Source of the DNA: Enterobacteriaceae bacterium LSJC7
GTDB lineage: Bacteria; Pseudomonadota; Gammaproteobacteria; Enterobacterales; Enterobacteriaceae
Assembly (NCBI GenBank): GCA_000302695.1
Contig: AMFN01000001.1
Location: 124,001 to 188,000 of the forward strand
Direction: 5' to 3'
Length of the DNA: 64,000 nucleotides
Under the pieces are notes generated by a model. It was not told the origin of the DNA. It saw only the letters and a program-made list of their open reading frames with translations, and ran no database searches. Of the stretch, positions 1 through 11,304 are shown in pieces. How positions within the stretch are numbered: position 1 is the stretch's first letter; each line of letters begins with the position of its first letter. The translations under genes were made by a program, and so were the position numbers.

Positions 1-394
1 TTTGCTCGCGAGTAAGGTCGGACAGCAGCGCCATCACCGCGGCAGCAATGGCACCGGAGCCTTGCAGCGCACGGCCCAGAATCACACCCCAGATAGAGTC
101 GGCGAGGGCGGCGATAACACTGCCAAGCACAAACACCAGCAGACCGCCAATAATCAGCGGCTTGCGGCCAATGCGGTCAGAGAGCAGGCCGAACGGCACC
201 TGAAAGACAGCCTGTGCCAGACCGTAAATGCCAATAGCCAGACCAATCAGTGCCTCTGTCGCGCCCTGGAGCGCCATGCCCCAGGTGGTGAGCACAGGCA
301 ATACCATAAACATGCCCAGCATGCGTAATGAGAAGACTGTCCCTAATCCCCACGTTGCGCGCCGCTCAGCGGATGTCATTTTATAATCGTTCAT
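1..394 (-). CDS. yajR: MFS transporter YajR, N-terminal part (gene runs off the window start)
   Basis: Reading the minus strand from the ATG at 394 gives MNDYKMTSAERRATWGLG followed by the first transmembrane helices of a major facilitator. The family motif between helices 2 and 3 is visible as GLLSDRIGRKP. This closely matches E. coli YajR, a putative inner-membrane drug:H+ antiporter. About 131 residues are visible; the rest lies before base 1. It is transcribed away from the window, head to the cyo operon's tail, as in E. coli. A second ATG at 398 is out of frame. Substrate is unknown. Confidence 0.93.
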   Translation of the reverse strand, partial: MNDYKMTSAERRATWGLGTVFSLRMLGMFMVLPVLTTWGMALQGATEALIGLAIGIYGLAQAVFQVPFGLLSDRIGRKPLIIGGLLVFVLGSVIAALADSIWGVILGRALQGSGAIAAAVMALLSDLTREQ

Positions 395-618
395 TCATTT
401 CCTGGAAGAAAAGCCAGACAACAGAAGTCTCATCAGCGTCTGATACAGCAGGCTCAACACCGCGCGGCTATTGTCGCACAGGTGAGCGCAGACCACGCTC
501 AGGAAGGTTGAAACTGTGATGTCAGATTAGACAGCTTAGTGTAGTGCGCAGGCAAGGGAGGGTAAACGCCCGCTGTTTTAGCAAATATTACAGCGTTTAC
601 TTATTTGATAACACACGT

Positions 619-645
619 AAAAAAGGGCGCTAATGCGCCCTTTTT
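619..645 (-). terminator. Rho-independent terminator after cyoE
   Basis: A perfect GGGCGC/GCGCCC stem with loop TAAT is flanked by A and T runs on both sides. It lies 14 bases past the cyoE stop and reads as a terminator on the minus strand; the symmetric flanks would allow it to work in both directions. The remaining gap to yajR (395-618) holds only the yajR upstream region. Confidence 0.85.
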
Positions 646-658
646 CGTTACTGGATGC

Positions 659-1546
659 TTACCAGGCGTAAGTCAGCAAATTGTGCGAGTCGGGCACCAT
701 AAAGTCCACCGACATCATCACGCTCAGCGAGGTGATAGCCACAATGGAAAAGACGAACAATTTGCGCGCCCACACGCGGTCGTTCTCCGTCTTGTAACCC
801 GACAGCGCCATGCCAAGCCACCACACGCTGACCGCCACGCCGACAATCAGGTATTTGTAGCCTGCATAGCCGCCCAGCGACAGCATTAGCGTGGCAACCG
901 CAAAGGCTGCAATGTAGAGCGTGATGTGGTTCTTCGCAACCGAGATCCCTTTCACCACCGGCAGCACCGGGATGTTAGCGGCCTGATAATCCTTAAAGCG
1001 GAAGATGGCAATCGCATAGGAGTGCGGCATCTGCCACAGGCTGAAAATAGCCAGCAGGATCAGGGCGCCAGTGTCGAACTCGTTGGTCACCGCACAGTAG
1101 CCAATCACCGGTGGCGCTGCACCAGAAAGGCTGCCGATAAGCGTGCCGTAAACCGACTTGCGTTTCATGTACAGGCTATAGACGCCGACATACACCACAA
1201 AGCCCATCACCCCAAGCCACATGGCCAGAGGGTTAGCACCAAACCACAACAGCATGAAGCCAGCAATACCCAACGCTGTGGCGTAAGCCAGCGAGACCTG
1301 CGGCGAGATCAGGCCTTTTACCAGCACCCGGTTCTTCGTCCTTTCCATCTTGCGGTCGATATCGCGGTCAATAACGTTGTTGTAGACACAACCTGACGCG
1401 ACGACCAGCGATACGCCCACGAGGGTGTACAGGAATAAGGGATAATCAATGCTGCCCTTCGAGGCCAGTAAAAATCCTCCAATGACAGAAATTAAATTCC
1501 CGAAAATAATTCCCGGTTTCGTGACTTGCAGGTATTGCTTAATCAT
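659..1546 (-). CDS. cyoE: Protoheme IX farnesyltransferase (heme O synthase) CyoE
   Basis: The 295-residue protein is nearly identical to E. coli CyoE, a polytopic UbiA-family prenyltransferase that converts heme B to heme O for the bo3 oxidase. The Asp-rich catalytic motif is seen as [18 protein letters not shown], and the second conserved loop as [14 protein letters not shown]. The open frame extends 15 codons further upstream into cyoD, but the start at 1546 ([12 protein letters not shown]) matches the family. Last gene of the cyoABCDE operon, 11 bases after cyoD. Confidence 0.97.
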   Translation of the reverse strand: MIKQYLQVTKPGIIFGNLISVIGGFLLASKGSIDYPLFLYTLVGVSLVVASGCVYNNVIDRDIDRKMERTKNRVLVKGLISPQVSLAYATALGIAGFMLLWFGANPLAMWLGVMGFVVYVGVYSLYMKRKSVYGTLIGSLSGAAPPVIGYCAVTNEFDTGALILLAIFSLWQMPHSYAIAIFRFKDYQAANIPVLPVVKGISVAKNHITLYIAAFAVATLMLSLGGYAGYKYLIVGVAVSVWWLGMALSGYKTENDRVWARKLFVFSIVAITSLSVMMSVDFMVPDSHNLLTYAW

Positions 1547-1557
1547 GTTTACCGCTC

Positions 1558-1884
1558 TTAAGAAAGCATCATATTGTGGTTCAGGTTCCACATAATCCAG
1601 ATTGAGCCTACAACCAGAATCGTAATGATGAGCACCGTAAAGACGAATGCCGTCATGTTCCAGCCCTCATCGGACTTGGTATTCATGTGCAGGAAGCAGG
1701 ATAAGTGAACCAGAATCTGTACCACCGCAGTGACCAGCACCACGCCCAGAGTGACTGCGGTTGACGCGCCGCCATTCATCACCATCCAGAACGGGATAAC
1801 CGTCAGGATGATGGACAGGATGAAGCCTGTCATATAGGTTTTGACGCTGCCGTGAGGTGCAGAGTTATCGTGTGAATGACTCAT
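1558..1884 (-). CDS. cyoD: Cytochrome bo3 ubiquinol oxidase subunit IV CyoD
   Basis: This 108-residue membrane protein begins [12 protein letters not shown] and has three hydrophobic segments, as in E. coli CyoD, the small subunit that helps assembly of the bo3 oxidase. A longer frame starts at 1965 inside cyoC, but the start at 1884 overlaps the cyoC stop by one base (TAATG on the minus strand), which points to translational coupling. Confidence 0.97.
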   Translation of the reverse strand: MSHSHDNSAPHGSVKTYMTGFILSIILTVIPFWMVMNGGASTAVTLGVVLVTAVVQILVHLSCFLHMNTKSDEGWNMTAFVFTVLIITILVVGSIWIMWNLNHNMMLS

Positions 1885-2501
1885 TACATCGCCCCCATCA
1901 GATAAACAACAGAGAACACACAGATCCAGACCACGTCCAGGAAGTGCCAGAACATGCTCAGGCACAGCAGACGCGTGCGGTTAGTGCTGGTCAGGCCGCG
2001 GCGTGCCACCTGATACATCATCACCGCCATCCAGATAAGGCCGGAGGTCACGTGCAGACCGTGAGTACCGACCAGGGTAAAGAACGCAGACAGGAAGCCG
2101 CTGCGATCCGGGCCGTAACCTTCAGAAATCAGGGTGTGAAATTCATAGATTTCCATCCCAATAAAGCCCACGCCGAACAGGAATGTCAGGCCAAGCCAGG
2201 TCAGCACTTTGCTCTGGTTGTTGTTGTTCATGGCGATAATCGCCATGCCGTAGGTGATGGAGCTAAACAGCAGCAGGAAGGTTTCTACCAGCACGAACGG
2301 CAGTTCGAAAATATCCTTCCCTGTCGGGCCGCCAGCAGTGCCGTTCACCAGAACGGCATAAGTCGCGAACAGACATGCAAAGATGATGCAGTCGCTCATC
2401 AGGTAGATCCAGAAGCCAAAAACCTTATTGGCTCCTGCGTCGTGGTGCCCATGGTCATGCGCGTCGTGGGCGTGCGCCTGATTCAGAGTATCAGTTGACA
2501 T
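1884..2501 (-). CDS. cyoC: Cytochrome bo3 ubiquinol oxidase subunit III CyoC
   Basis: The 205-residue protein is a five-helix heme-copper oxidase subunit III, colinear with E. coli CyoC. A His-rich cytoplasmic N-terminus ([12 protein letters not shown]) precedes the first helix; the subunit III motif ERRGL-type region appears as [14 protein letters not shown]. It overlaps the cyoB end by 11 bases and the cyoD start by one base, a tightly coupled operon arrangement. Confidence 0.97.
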   Translation of the reverse strand: MSTDTLNQAHAHDAHDHGHHDAGANKVFGFWIYLMSDCIIFACLFATYAVLVNGTAGGPTGKDIFELPFVLVETFLLLFSSITYGMAIIAMNNNNQSKVLTWLGLTFLFGVGFIGMEIYEFHTLISEGYGPDRSGFLSAFFTLVGTHGLHVTSGLIWMAVMMYQVARRGLTSTNRTRLLCLSMFWHFLDVVWICVFSVVYLMGAM

Positions 2502-4482
2502 TTTTCAGCCCTGCTTTGGTAATTTCGTCGAAATGCTGGTTTTCCAGTTTTTCAACCTGTTCAACCGGTACGTAGTAATCCACGTCCTCATCAAAGCTCT
2601 TCACTACCCAGCTCACGATGGTTGCCGCGAAACTTGCGATAGCCAACCACCAGATATGCCAGATCATGGCAAAGCCGAAGATGGTGACGAACAGCGAAAT
2701 GATGATGCCCGCGCCGGTGTTTTTCGGCATGTGGATTTTTTCGTAGTGGGTCGGCTGCTTGTACGCTTCGCCTTTCTCTTTTGTTTCCCAGAATGCATCG
2801 CGCTCATGAACCTGCGGCACCACGGCAAAGTTGTAGAACGGCGGCGGTGAAGCGGTTGACCACTCCAGCGTACGACCACCCCACGGGTCACCGGTCAGGT
2901 CACGGTTCTGATCGCGGTCGCGAACGGAAACGTACATCTGAATGACCTGGCACAGCACGCCGATGGCAATCAGCGCCGCGCCACAGGCAGCAACGGTGAG
3001 CAGCGGGTTAAACTGCGGGTCAATCTGCTGGCTCAGACGACGGGTCATCCCCATGAAGCCCAGTACGTACAGCGGCATAAATGCTACGAAGAAACCAATG
3101 AACCAGAACCAGAAGGCACGTTTACCCCAGGTTTCGTTCAGGGTGAAGCCAAACGCCTTCGGCCACCAGTAGGTCATACCGGCAAACAGACCGAACACCA
3201 CGCCGCCGATGATGACGTTATGGAAGTGCGCAATCAGGAACAGGCTGTTGTGCAGGACAAAGTTTGCACCCGGAACCGCCAACAGCACGCCGCTCATCCC
3301 ACCGATAGAGAAGGTGACGATAAAGCCAACCGTCCACATCATCGCCGAGTTAAAGATGATGCGGCCCTGATACATGGTGAACAGCCAGTTGAAGATCTTC
3401 ACCCCGGTCGGGATGGCGATAATCATGGTGGCAACACCGAAGAAGGCATTAACGTTCGCACCGCTGCCCATGGTGAAGAAGTGGTGCAGCCAGACGATGA
3501 ACGACAGGATGGTGATACAAATTGTCGCCCAGACCAGCGAGGTATAACCAAACAGGCGTTTCTGGGAGAAGGTGGCGGTCACTTCAGAGAACACACCGAA
3601 CACCGGCAGCACCAGGATATATACTTCCGGGTGGCCCCAGGCCCAAATCAGGTTGATGTACATCATCATGTTGCCACCCATATCGTTGGTAAAGAAATGG
3701 GTGCCCAGGTAACGGTCAAGCGTCAGTAGTGCGACAGTTACCGTCAGAATGGGGAAGGAAACAATGATAAGTACGTTGGTGCAAAGCGCAGTCCAGGTGA
3801 AGACCGGCATTTTGAACAGGTCCATGCCCGGTGCGCGCATCTTCAGAATGGTAACGAAGAAGTTAATCCCGGTCAGTGTCGTACCGATACCGGAGAGCTG
3901 AATACTCCAGATCCAGTAATCGACCCCGACCCCTGGACTGTACTCAATGCCCGATAGCGGTGGGTAAGCAACCCAACCGGTTTTGGCAAATTCACCAATA
4001 CCGAGGGACAGGTTAACCAGCACCACGCCGACCACAGTTAGCCAGAAGCTCAGGTTGTTCAGGAACGGAAACGCCACGTCGCGCGCGCCAATCTGCAGCG
4101 GAACCACCAGGTTCATCAGACCGACAACAAACGGCATCGCCACGAAGAAGATCATAATTACGCCGTGGGCGGTAAAGATCTGATCGTAGTGACTCGGTGG
4201 CAGGAAGCCCGCTTCACCGGCCGAGGCCAGCACCTGCTGGCTACGCATCATGATGGCATCGGCGAAGCCGCGAACCAGCATGACGAGTGCGACCAGGATA
4301 TACATGATACCTAAGCGCTTGTGGTCAACGGACGTCAGCCACTCTTTCCACAAATAAGTCCACTTACCAAAGTAAGTCAATGCTGCTACCACCGCCAGAC
4401 CGCCGATAATAATGGCGGCAACTGTCACCATAACAATCGGTTCGTGGTACGGGATAGCATCCAGTGTAAGTTTTCCGAACAT
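2491..4482 (-). CDS. cyoB: Cytochrome bo3 ubiquinol oxidase subunit I CyoB
   Basis: Catalytic heme-copper subunit, 663 residues, the same length as E. coli CyoB. The quinol-site residues Arg71, Asp75, His98 and Gln101 are all present (RGFAD, SHYDQ), as is His106 for heme b. The CuB/Tyr motif WGHPEVY, the paired His of WLHHFFT and the heme-ligand segment LIAHFHNVI are intact, so the subunit should oxidise ubiquinol, reduce oxygen and pump protons in the inner membrane. Confidence 0.98.
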   Translation of the reverse strand: MFGKLTLDAIPYHEPIVMVTVAAIIIGGLAVVAALTYFGKWTYLWKEWLTSVDHKRLGIMYILVALVMLVRGFADAIMMRSQQVLASAGEAGFLPPSHYDQIFTAHGVIMIFFVAMPFVVGLMNLVVPLQIGARDVAFPFLNNLSFWLTVVGVVLVNLSLGIGEFAKTGWVAYPPLSGIEYSPGVGVDYWIWSIQLSGIGTTLTGINFFVTILKMRAPGMDLFKMPVFTWTALCTNVLIIVSFPILTVTVALLTLDRYLGTHFFTNDMGGNMMMYINLIWAWGHPEVYILVLPVFGVFSEVTATFSQKRLFGYTSLVWATICITILSFIVWLHHFFTMGSGANVNAFFGVATMIIAIPTGVKIFNWLFTMYQGRIIFNSAMMWTVGFIVTFSIGGMSGVLLAVPGANFVLHNSLFLIAHFHNVIIGGVVFGLFAGMTYWWPKAFGFTLNETWGKRAFWFWFIGFFVAFMPLYVLGFMGMTRRLSQQIDPQFNPLLTVAACGAALIAIGVLCQVIQMYVSVRDRDQNRDLTGDPWGGRTLEWSTASPPPFYNFAVVPQVHERDAFWETKEKGEAYKQPTHYEKIHMPKNTGAGIIISLFVTIFGFAMIWHIWWLAIASFAATIVSWVVKSFDEDVDYYVPVEQVEKLENQHFDEITKAGLKNVN

Positions 4483-4487
4483 CGTAT

Positions 4488-5495
4488 TTATTCCTCGGCG
4501 CCCTGATGAGAGGTTGTCGCGTTACTCATGTTCATGCTTTCCGCTGAGTGGCCCGCATGCGCGCCTTCAGTGGTACCCATGTTCATGGTTTCCCCGTTAC
4601 CCATGCTCATTTTCTCTGCGTTGCCCATCTTCATGTTTTCACCGTGTGACATAAACTTATTCACCACGTCCTTAAACAGATTCGGTTTCACGCTGGAGAA
4701 GTACTCGACTTTGTTGAATTCGCTCGGTGTAGCGAGCTTTTCGAAAGCGGCCATGTCGTTCATGGTGGCTGGCGATTGCTTCGCTTTAGCAACCCACTGC
4801 TCAAAGCTTGCCTTGTCCGGCGTGGCAATAGCGTTGAACTTCATGCCGGAGAAGCCAGGGCCGCTGTAGCCTGCGGAAAAACCGCCGTAGGTGCCTGGTT
4901 CGTTGGCAATCAGATGCAGTTTGGTCTGCATGCCTGCCATGGCGTAAATCTGGCTGCCGAGGCGCGGAATAAAGAAGGAGTTCATTACCGAGTTAGAGGT
5001 AATTTTAAATTCCACCGGGGTGTTGGCCGGGAAGGCGAGTTCGTTCACCGTTGCGATACCCTGCTCCGGGTAAATGAAGAACCACTTCCAGTCCATTGAA
5101 ACAACTTCAATTTTCACCGGCTTCTCTGAGCTAACCAGCGGGCGGCTGGGTTCAAGAGCGTGGGTGCTTTTCCATGTCAGCACGCCCAGGAAGATGATGA
5201 TCAGAACCGGGATGGTCCAGACAACCGCTTCCACTTTATTGGAGTGTGACCAGTTAGGGGTATATTTTGCATCCTTGTTGGTTGCCCGGTACTTCCAGGC
5301 AAAGCCGACGGCCATCAGAATGGCTGGTATCACGACAATCAACATCAGGCCAAGGGCCGTCAGTATCAGTGAACGTTGCTCCAGGCCAATCTGCCCTTTC
5401 GGATCGAGAAGCGCCGAATCACAACCGCTGAGTAAAACTGCGGCGGCGAGTAACGACGTCCATCCCAAACTTTTATTGTATTTCCTGAGTCTCAT
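4488..5495 (-). CDS. cyoA: Cytochrome bo3 ubiquinol oxidase subunit II CyoA, with extended Met-rich tail
   Basis: First gene of the operon; 335 residues against about 315 in E. coli. The lipoprotein signal (lipobox LLSGC), two transmembrane helices and a periplasmic cupredoxin fold ([40 protein letters not shown]) are clear. The extra length is at the C-terminus, which carries four short repeats of the form E-x-M-x-M-G/[27 protein letters not shown] and ESMNMSNA. Met- and His-rich tails also occur in E. coli CyoA but are shorter. The start at 5495 has a GAGG site a few bases upstream. Confidence 0.97.
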   Translation of the reverse strand: MRLRKYNKSLGWTSLLAAAVLLSGCDSALLDPKGQIGLEQRSLILTALGLMLIVVIPAILMAVGFAWKYRATNKDAKYTPNWSHSNKVEAVVWTIPVLIIIFLGVLTWKSTHALEPSRPLVSSEKPVKIEVVSMDWKWFFIYPEQGIATVNELAFPANTPVEFKITSNSVMNSFFIPRLGSQIYAMAGMQTKLHLIANEPGTYGGFSAGYSGPGFSGMKFNAIATPDKASFEQWVAKAKQSPATMNDMAAFEKLATPSEFNKVEYFSSVKPNLFKDVVNKFMSHGENMKMGNAEKMSMGNGETMNMGTTEGAHAGHSAESMNMSNATTSHQGAEE

Positions 5496-5545
5496 TCTAA
5501 CGACCTCAATTCCACGGGATCGGGTGGCGTTTAAAGTGTGCGGGC

Positions 5546-5574
5546 ATTTTACGGGATGGTTACATTACTGTAAA
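5546..5574 (-). promoter_or_regulatory. Candidate sigma-70 promoter of the cyo operon
   Basis: On the minus strand a TTTACA hexamer (5574-5569) is followed after exactly 17 bases by TAAAAT (5551-5546), about 50 bases before the cyoA start. This is a good sigma-70 match in the right place. ArcA and Fnr control cyo in E. coli, but I did not identify their sites with confidence. The rest of the 5496-5889 gap is AT-rich and shows no gene. Confidence 0.6.
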
Positions 5575-5889
5575 CATAGATAGGGTTGTGTCAGTGCTAT
5601 GTTAGTTGCTTCTGTTTGCTGCGTCACGAAATATGAGGTGAAGTGTAAACATTCAGTGCTGACAGGGCCTGAGCGGATGTTATAACCTTTTTTTAGGTAA
5701 AGAAATGTCAGTGAGGCACATTGGTATATCTATTGGCTATAAAGACACAAAGGGTTAACAATATTGCATCAAAAGACACACAAGGATGGCTTGAAATAAT
5801 TTATCACCGGTCAGAATAGCCGGAAGGAAATTGGCGAGGACAGATGCAGAAATATTTTTTGCACCGCCCTTTTTGCTAAAAAGAAATAA

Positions 5890-5925
5890 AATAAATAACA
5901 AAAGTCGCCGGCATTAACCGGCGAA
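5890..5925 (-). terminator. Rho-independent terminator after ampG
   Basis: A TCGCCGG/CCGGCGA stem (5905-5924) lies 9 bases past the ampG stop and is followed on the minus strand by the T-rich run TTTTGTTATTTATTTT. Confidence 0.85.
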
Positions 5926-5933
5926 CTTAAGTG

Positions 5934-7409
5934 TTAAAGCAGGCGGCTACGTTTGAGTGCGGCGTAATCGAGCAGGCCGCCGAACAAAATTCCACCAACG
6001 GCGAGAAGTGCACCGGCTTCAAGCAGCAGCACATCGAAAGGCAGGGTAGCCAAACCAAGCGCGTTGATAATCAGTACCACCAGCCAGGCCGCGAGTAGCA
6101 GGCAACCAAACGTCAGCACGCCGAGTGCGAAGCGATAGGCGCGGGCATATTCGGTGCGCGGCATAAAGGATTCGGTGCGCTGGGTATATTCCAGCGTATG
6201 GCGACAAATCAGCAGCAGCACAATGCCAGGCACGGCGGCAACCACGGAGAACAAATAGAATGTCGGCCAGCCGTGGCCTTCAACAAACCAACCGGCAATG
6301 GGACCGACATAGACGCGTCCTACCGCTGAGAGCGCCGAGAGCAGAGCAAACTGTGTGGCAGAAAATGACTTGTTGCATAGCGTCATTAACAGCGCCACAA
6401 AAGCCGCCGTACCCATGCCACCGCACAGGTTTTCAAAAAAAACGGCGCTGCCCATGGTGATGATGTTTTTGTCCGTTACTGCCAGCATCCAGTAACCGGC
6501 GTTCGACACGCCCTGCAAAATACCGAAGATAAGCAGCGCGCGAAACAGACTCAGGCGCTGCATCAGTACGCCGCCGTACAGCGCGCCAACTATCGTTGCA
6601 AACAGGCCCAGCGTTTTGTTGACCATGCCGACTTCACCGGCATCAAAGCCCACACCGCGGATTAAAAAGGTGGTAGTCAGGCTCATAGCGAAAGCGTCGC
6701 CAAGCTTGTACATCACAATCAGCAGCAAAATCAGCCAGGCGTTATTGCGACCAAAGAAGTCGCGCAATGGAGCCATCACCGCTTCTTCTAAGGTTTTGGG
6801 CGCAGCAATGGCGTCTGTTGGCTCCGGCGCCAGTAAGGTGGCAATGATGCACGGAAGCAGCAGGACAGCCATCAGCCAGTAGGTGGCTTGCCAGCCAAGG
6901 TATTTATCCGCCATCCACAGCGCCAGCCCGCCGGACACCAGCATCGCCAGACGATAGCCCAGCACGCTGATGGCGGCACCAGAGCCGCGCTCTTCCGGCG
7001 GCAGCACGTCGGTTTTCCAGGCATCAAACACGATATCCTGCGAGGCAGAGCAAAAGGCAATCAGCACCGCCAGCGCCGCCATCCAGCGCAGCTGGCTGGT
7101 GGGATCCAGAAAGCCCATCGCGGCAATGCCCGCCATCAACAGAAGCTGGGTAATGATAAGCCAGCCGCGCCGCCTGCCGAGCAGCGGCGGCGTAAAACGG
7201 TCCATTGCGGGCGACCAGAGAAACTTAAACACGTAAGCCTGGCCGACCAGCGAGAAGAAACCAATGGTTTTTAAATCGATGCCTTCAACCGTCATCCACG
7301 CCTGTAGCGTGCCGGAGGTGAGCGCAAGAGGCAGACCAGACGCGAAGCCCAGAATTAACAGAATGGCCGATTTCGGCTGGCGGAAAAGTTGTAATGTATT
7401 GCTCGACAT
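5934..7409 (-). CDS. ampG: Muropeptide permease AmpG
   Basis: A 491-residue MFS-type inner-membrane protein matching E. coli AmpG, which imports GlcNAc-anhydroMurNAc peptides for cell-wall recycling and so supplies the inducers of ampC-type beta-lactamases. The conserved segments LASGLPLALTSGTLQAW, ASQDIVFDAWKTDVL and FFENLCGGMGTAAF are present. A frame extends 16 codons further, but the start at 7409 (MSSNTLQLFRQPKSA) matches the family. It lies 48 bases after yajG, probably as one transcript. Confidence 0.96.
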   Translation of the reverse strand: MSSNTLQLFRQPKSAILLILGFASGLPLALTSGTLQAWMTVEGIDLKTIGFFSLVGQAYVFKFLWSPAMDRFTPPLLGRRRGWLIITQLLLMAGIAAMGFLDPTSQLRWMAALAVLIAFCSASQDIVFDAWKTDVLPPEERGSGAAISVLGYRLAMLVSGGLALWMADKYLGWQATYWLMAVLLLPCIIATLLAPEPTDAIAAPKTLEEAVMAPLRDFFGRNNAWLILLLIVMYKLGDAFAMSLTTTFLIRGVGFDAGEVGMVNKTLGLFATIVGALYGGVLMQRLSLFRALLIFGILQGVSNAGYWMLAVTDKNIITMGSAVFFENLCGGMGTAAFVALLMTLCNKSFSATQFALLSALSAVGRVYVGPIAGWFVEGHGWPTFYLFSVVAAVPGIVLLLICRHTLEYTQRTESFMPRTEYARAYRFALGVLTFGCLLLAAWLVVLIINALGLATLPFDVLLLEAGALLAVGGILFGGLLDYAALKRSRLL

Positions 7410-7457
7410 GGTCAATCCGGTGACAGGCCCGACAGCGTCGGGCCTGGAGTGAGGCAA

Positions 7458-8036
7458 TTAACGTGCGTTCTGCTTGATAAAGTCGTGAACGCTGGTGTCC
7501 TGCGCCATCTCGGCAATGGTGTCGGTAAGCGTGGTGTTAACCGCGTTAGTGATATCGGCATTAGAAGCCTGGAACGCCCCTTCAACGCTGTAGTTTGAAC
7601 GGTACTGTTTGTTCATCTTATTGCCGTTTTTCGCCGTCGCGGTGATGGTGATATCCGCTTTGGTCGAGATTTTGTAGCGCACGTTGCCCTGAGACACGTC
7701 CGCAAACAGGTTATTGACGATAATTTGCAGGTCAACCGGACCGTTCGGGCCAATCATATAGCCGCGTGCGGTCATCTGTTTTTCCAGCACTTCCTGCAAC
7801 AGGAAACGCAGGTCGCGGGAGGCGGTGAGCGTCACCAGCTGGTTGTTGCGGTTAATTTTCGCCAGCGCCTGGTCGGCACGCTGGTCAGCGCCGTTGATAC
7901 TGATAGTAATACCCATCAGGCTCGGGTCCTGCTGCGGCAGGGCAATCTGCGGTGAAACTTCAAGGGTGTTGGACTGTGACGCACAGCCAGCAAGCATTAC
8001 CAGCGCCATCAGAGGAACAAAGATTTTCTTTAACAT
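7458..8036 (-). CDS. yajG: Predicted lipoprotein YajG
   Basis: The 192-residue protein starts with a type II signal peptide (MLKKIFVPLMALVMLAGC; Cys18 is the lipidation site) and matches E. coli YajG, an uncharacterised lipoprotein. It is upstream of and co-directional with ampG, divergent from bolA, as in E. coli. Function is unknown; residues after the Cys are Ala-Ser, which favours outer-membrane sorting. Confidence 0.94.
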   Translation of the reverse strand: MLKKIFVPLMALVMLAGCASQSNTLEVSPQIALPQQDPSLMGITISINGADQRADQALAKINRNNQLVTLTASRDLRFLLQEVLEKQMTARGYMIGPNGPVDLQIIVNNLFADVSQGNVRYKISTKADITITATAKNGNKMNKQYRSNYSVEGAFQASNADITNAVNTTLTDTIAEMAQDTSVHDFIKQNAR

Positions 8037-8216
8037 ATTTAGTTATCTCAATCGTGTTGCGTGTGTCTGCCTAACAAAATTCTTGTCATCATAACATTGC
8101 CACGGGCCAGGGGAAGGGGGAATGTCTGCAAACGCAGCGCTTTGTTTTTTTTAACGCCGTAGCCTGGATTTGTCGCAAAAGCCCGGTTCCGGGATGGTTA
8201 AATTTTTGTTGAGAAA

Positions 8217-8245
8217 TGACAATGGAAGCGGTAAAAGCGGCTAAC
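8217..8245 (+). promoter_or_regulatory. Candidate gearbox/sigma-S-type promoter of bolA
   Basis: The element CGGCTAAC at 8238-8245, preceded by GGTAAAAG, closely resembles the -10 gearbox region CGGCTAGT of the E. coli bolA P1 promoter as I recall it. TGACAA at 8217-8222 sits where the -35 is expected. It lies about 45 bases before bolA. Confidence 0.55.
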
Positions 8246-8290
8246 ATTTAAAGAGATGGGAGCCATCCCTGCGTTGACGAGGTAAGCATT

Positions 8291-8608
8291 ATGATGGTAC
8301 GCGAGCAAATAGAAGCAAAACTTAGAGCAGCTTTTGATCCCGTGTTCCTTGAAGTCGTTGATGAGAGCTATCGTCACAATGTTCCTGCGGGATCAGAAAG
8401 TCATTTCAAAGTGGTGCTGGTGAGCGACTGCTTTAACGGAGAGCGTTTTCTCAATCGCCATCGGTTAATTTACGGGACATTAAGTGAGGAGCTGGCAGGT
8501 AGTGTCCATGCCCTCGCACTACACACCTACACGAAAAAAGAGTGGGAAAGTTTACAGGATACGGTGCTGGCTTCTCCACCCTGTCGGGGTACCGGAAGCA
8601 TTGCCTGA
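8291..8608 (+). CDS. bolA: DNA-binding/Fe-S trafficking regulator BolA
   Basis: A 105-residue BolA family protein, almost identical to E. coli BolA through the whole fold ([34 protein letters not shown]). BolA links growth phase and envelope stress to cell morphology and partners monothiol glutaredoxins. The first of two tandem ATGs gives the E. coli length; GACGAGG upstream is the ribosome site. It is separated from tig by its own terminator. Confidence 0.96.
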   Translation: MMVREQIEAKLRAAFDPVFLEVVDESYRHNVPAGSESHFKVVLVSDCFNGERFLNRHRLIYGTLSEELAGSVHALALHTYTKKEWESLQDTVLASPPCRGTGSIA

Positions 8609-8670
8609 AGACGAAGCAGAGCGGAACTTTTCTTTATCTTTATGCATCAAACGCCAACGCATATGAATGA

Positions 8671-8698
8671 AAAAACGGCCTGAGGGCCGTTTTCTTTT
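8671..8698 (+). terminator. Rho-independent terminator after bolA
   Basis: AAAAACGGCC TGA GGGCCGTTTTC forms an ACGGCC/GGCCGT hairpin with A and T flanks, about 60 bases past the bolA stop. The following stretch up to tig at 8949 contains the tig upstream region and no gene I can support. Confidence 0.85.
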
Positions 8699-8939
8699 GC
8701 CTGTTGTCAGGAATGGTGAAAATATTGTGAAAGATGCCGCAGCGTTGACTGCCGCCGTTCTCGACTCACAAAAGCGATGCCGCTATAATGCGGCGTCTTA
8801 TTTTTCGGAATGTCTTCGGGGTAATTCTGGCGACAGGGAATGTGATTCTGATTTCAGAATGTATCCCGATGCTGCGAAGCAACAACAACGTTCCCTCGGG
8901 GGCTGCTTCCAGAGTTGACCGAGCACTGTGATTTTTTGA

Positions 8940-10247
<1,308 letters not shown>

Positions 10248-10274
10248 TTGCTCCTTCGCACGCACAAGCCAGAA

Positions 10275-10306
10275 AGCCTGTCACCGCCGGTGGCGGGCTT
10301 TTTTTT
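10275..10306 (+). terminator. Rho-independent terminator after tig
   Basis: An 11-bp stem (AGCCTGTCACC/GGTGGCGGGCT, with G-T pairs) around loop GCC is followed by eight T residues, 28 bases past the tig stop. Confidence 0.9.
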
Positions 10307-10384
10307 ATCAAAAAAACAACCGCCGTGTAGAATGAGAATAAAACCTTCTTTGGGCACTTAGCGTTCGGGCCAAAGGTTGTTATG

Positions 10385-10413
10385 CTTGAAAAAGCATTGG
10401 GTCAACCCCATCT
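10385..10413 (+). promoter_or_regulatory. Sigma-32 heat-shock promoter of clpP
   Basis: CTTGAAA (10385-10391), a 14-base spacer and CCCCATCT (10406-10413) match the sigma-32 consensus CTTGAAA-N13-15-CCCCATNT almost perfectly. clpP is a known sigma-32 gene in E. coli. The element lies about 130 bases before the clpP ATG. Confidence 0.88.
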
Positions 10414-10541
10414 GGTACTGAAGGTTGGCTTGCCGATACCCTGGTTGATATCCGTCTGTGTGTGCCGGACGCGCTGCGTAGTAAAGCCGAGCGCGCTTTA
10501 GTAAAATCAGGTCAGTAAGAACGATAATGAAGGAGACGGAC

Positions 10542-11165
10542 ATGTCATACAGTGGCGAAACAGAACAATTTGCACCCCATATGGCGCTGGTGCCGATGGT
10601 TGTTGAACAAACATCCCGCGGCGAGCGTTCTTACGATATATTCTCCCGTCTGCTTAAAGAGCGCGTCATCTTTCTGACCGGTCAGGTCGAAGACCACATG
10701 GCTAACCTGATTGTGGCGCAGATGCTGTTCCTGGAAGCAGAAAACCCGGAAAAAGACATTTACCTGTATATCAACTCACCGGGCGGCGTGATTACCGCCG
10801 GGATGTCGATTTACGACACCATGCAGTTTATTAAGCCGGACGTCAGCACTTTCTGTATGGGACAGGCCTGCTCAATGGGCGCATTCCTGCTCAACGCCGG
10901 GGCGAAGGGCAAGCGTTTTTGTATGCCGAACTCCCGCGTGATGATTCACCAGCCGCTGGGCGGTTATCAGGGGCAGGCGACGGACATTGAAATCCATGCC
11001 CGTGAAATTCTGAAAATCAAAGCGCGCATGAATGAACTGATGGCGCAGCACTCCGGCCAGCCGCTGGAAAAAATTGAAAAAGACACCGAGCGCGACCGCT
11101 TCCTGTCTGCCGAAGAAGCGCTGGACTACGGCCTGGTGGATGCCATCCTGACCCATCGTGAATAA
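10542..11165 (+). CDS. clpP: ATP-dependent Clp protease proteolytic subunit ClpP
   Basis: 207 residues including the short propeptide, matching E. coli ClpP. The serine protease triad is intact: Ser111 (in GQACSMGAF), His136 (MIHQPLGG) and the Asp in the [18 protein letters not shown] region. Residue 110, next to the nucleophile, is Cys where E. coli has Ala. The start at 10542 (MSYSGE) has the strong site AAGGAGA; an in-frame ATG five codons earlier is less likely. ClpP forms the tetradecamer that works with ClpX, encoded next, and ClpA. Confidence 0.98.
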   Translation: MSYSGETEQFAPHMALVPMVVEQTSRGERSYDIFSRLLKERVIFLTGQVEDHMANLIVAQMLFLEAENPEKDIYLYINSPGGVITAGMSIYDTMQFIKPDVSTFCMGQACSMGAFLLNAGAKGKRFCMPNSRVMIHQPLGGYQGQATDIEIHAREILKIKARMNELMAQHSGQPLEKIEKDTERDRFLSAEEALDYGLVDAILTHRE

Positions 11166-11304
11166 TGCACATGCCCGTGGCGCGGTGTGTCGCTATACTA
11201 TGTCTAGATGCGACACGCCCTGGCACGGGTATGGCTATGGCCAGGGAATCGGGAACTGCACCCTTGAATGGCGCAAAAAGTAACAGATTAAGAGGTTTTG
11301 ACTC

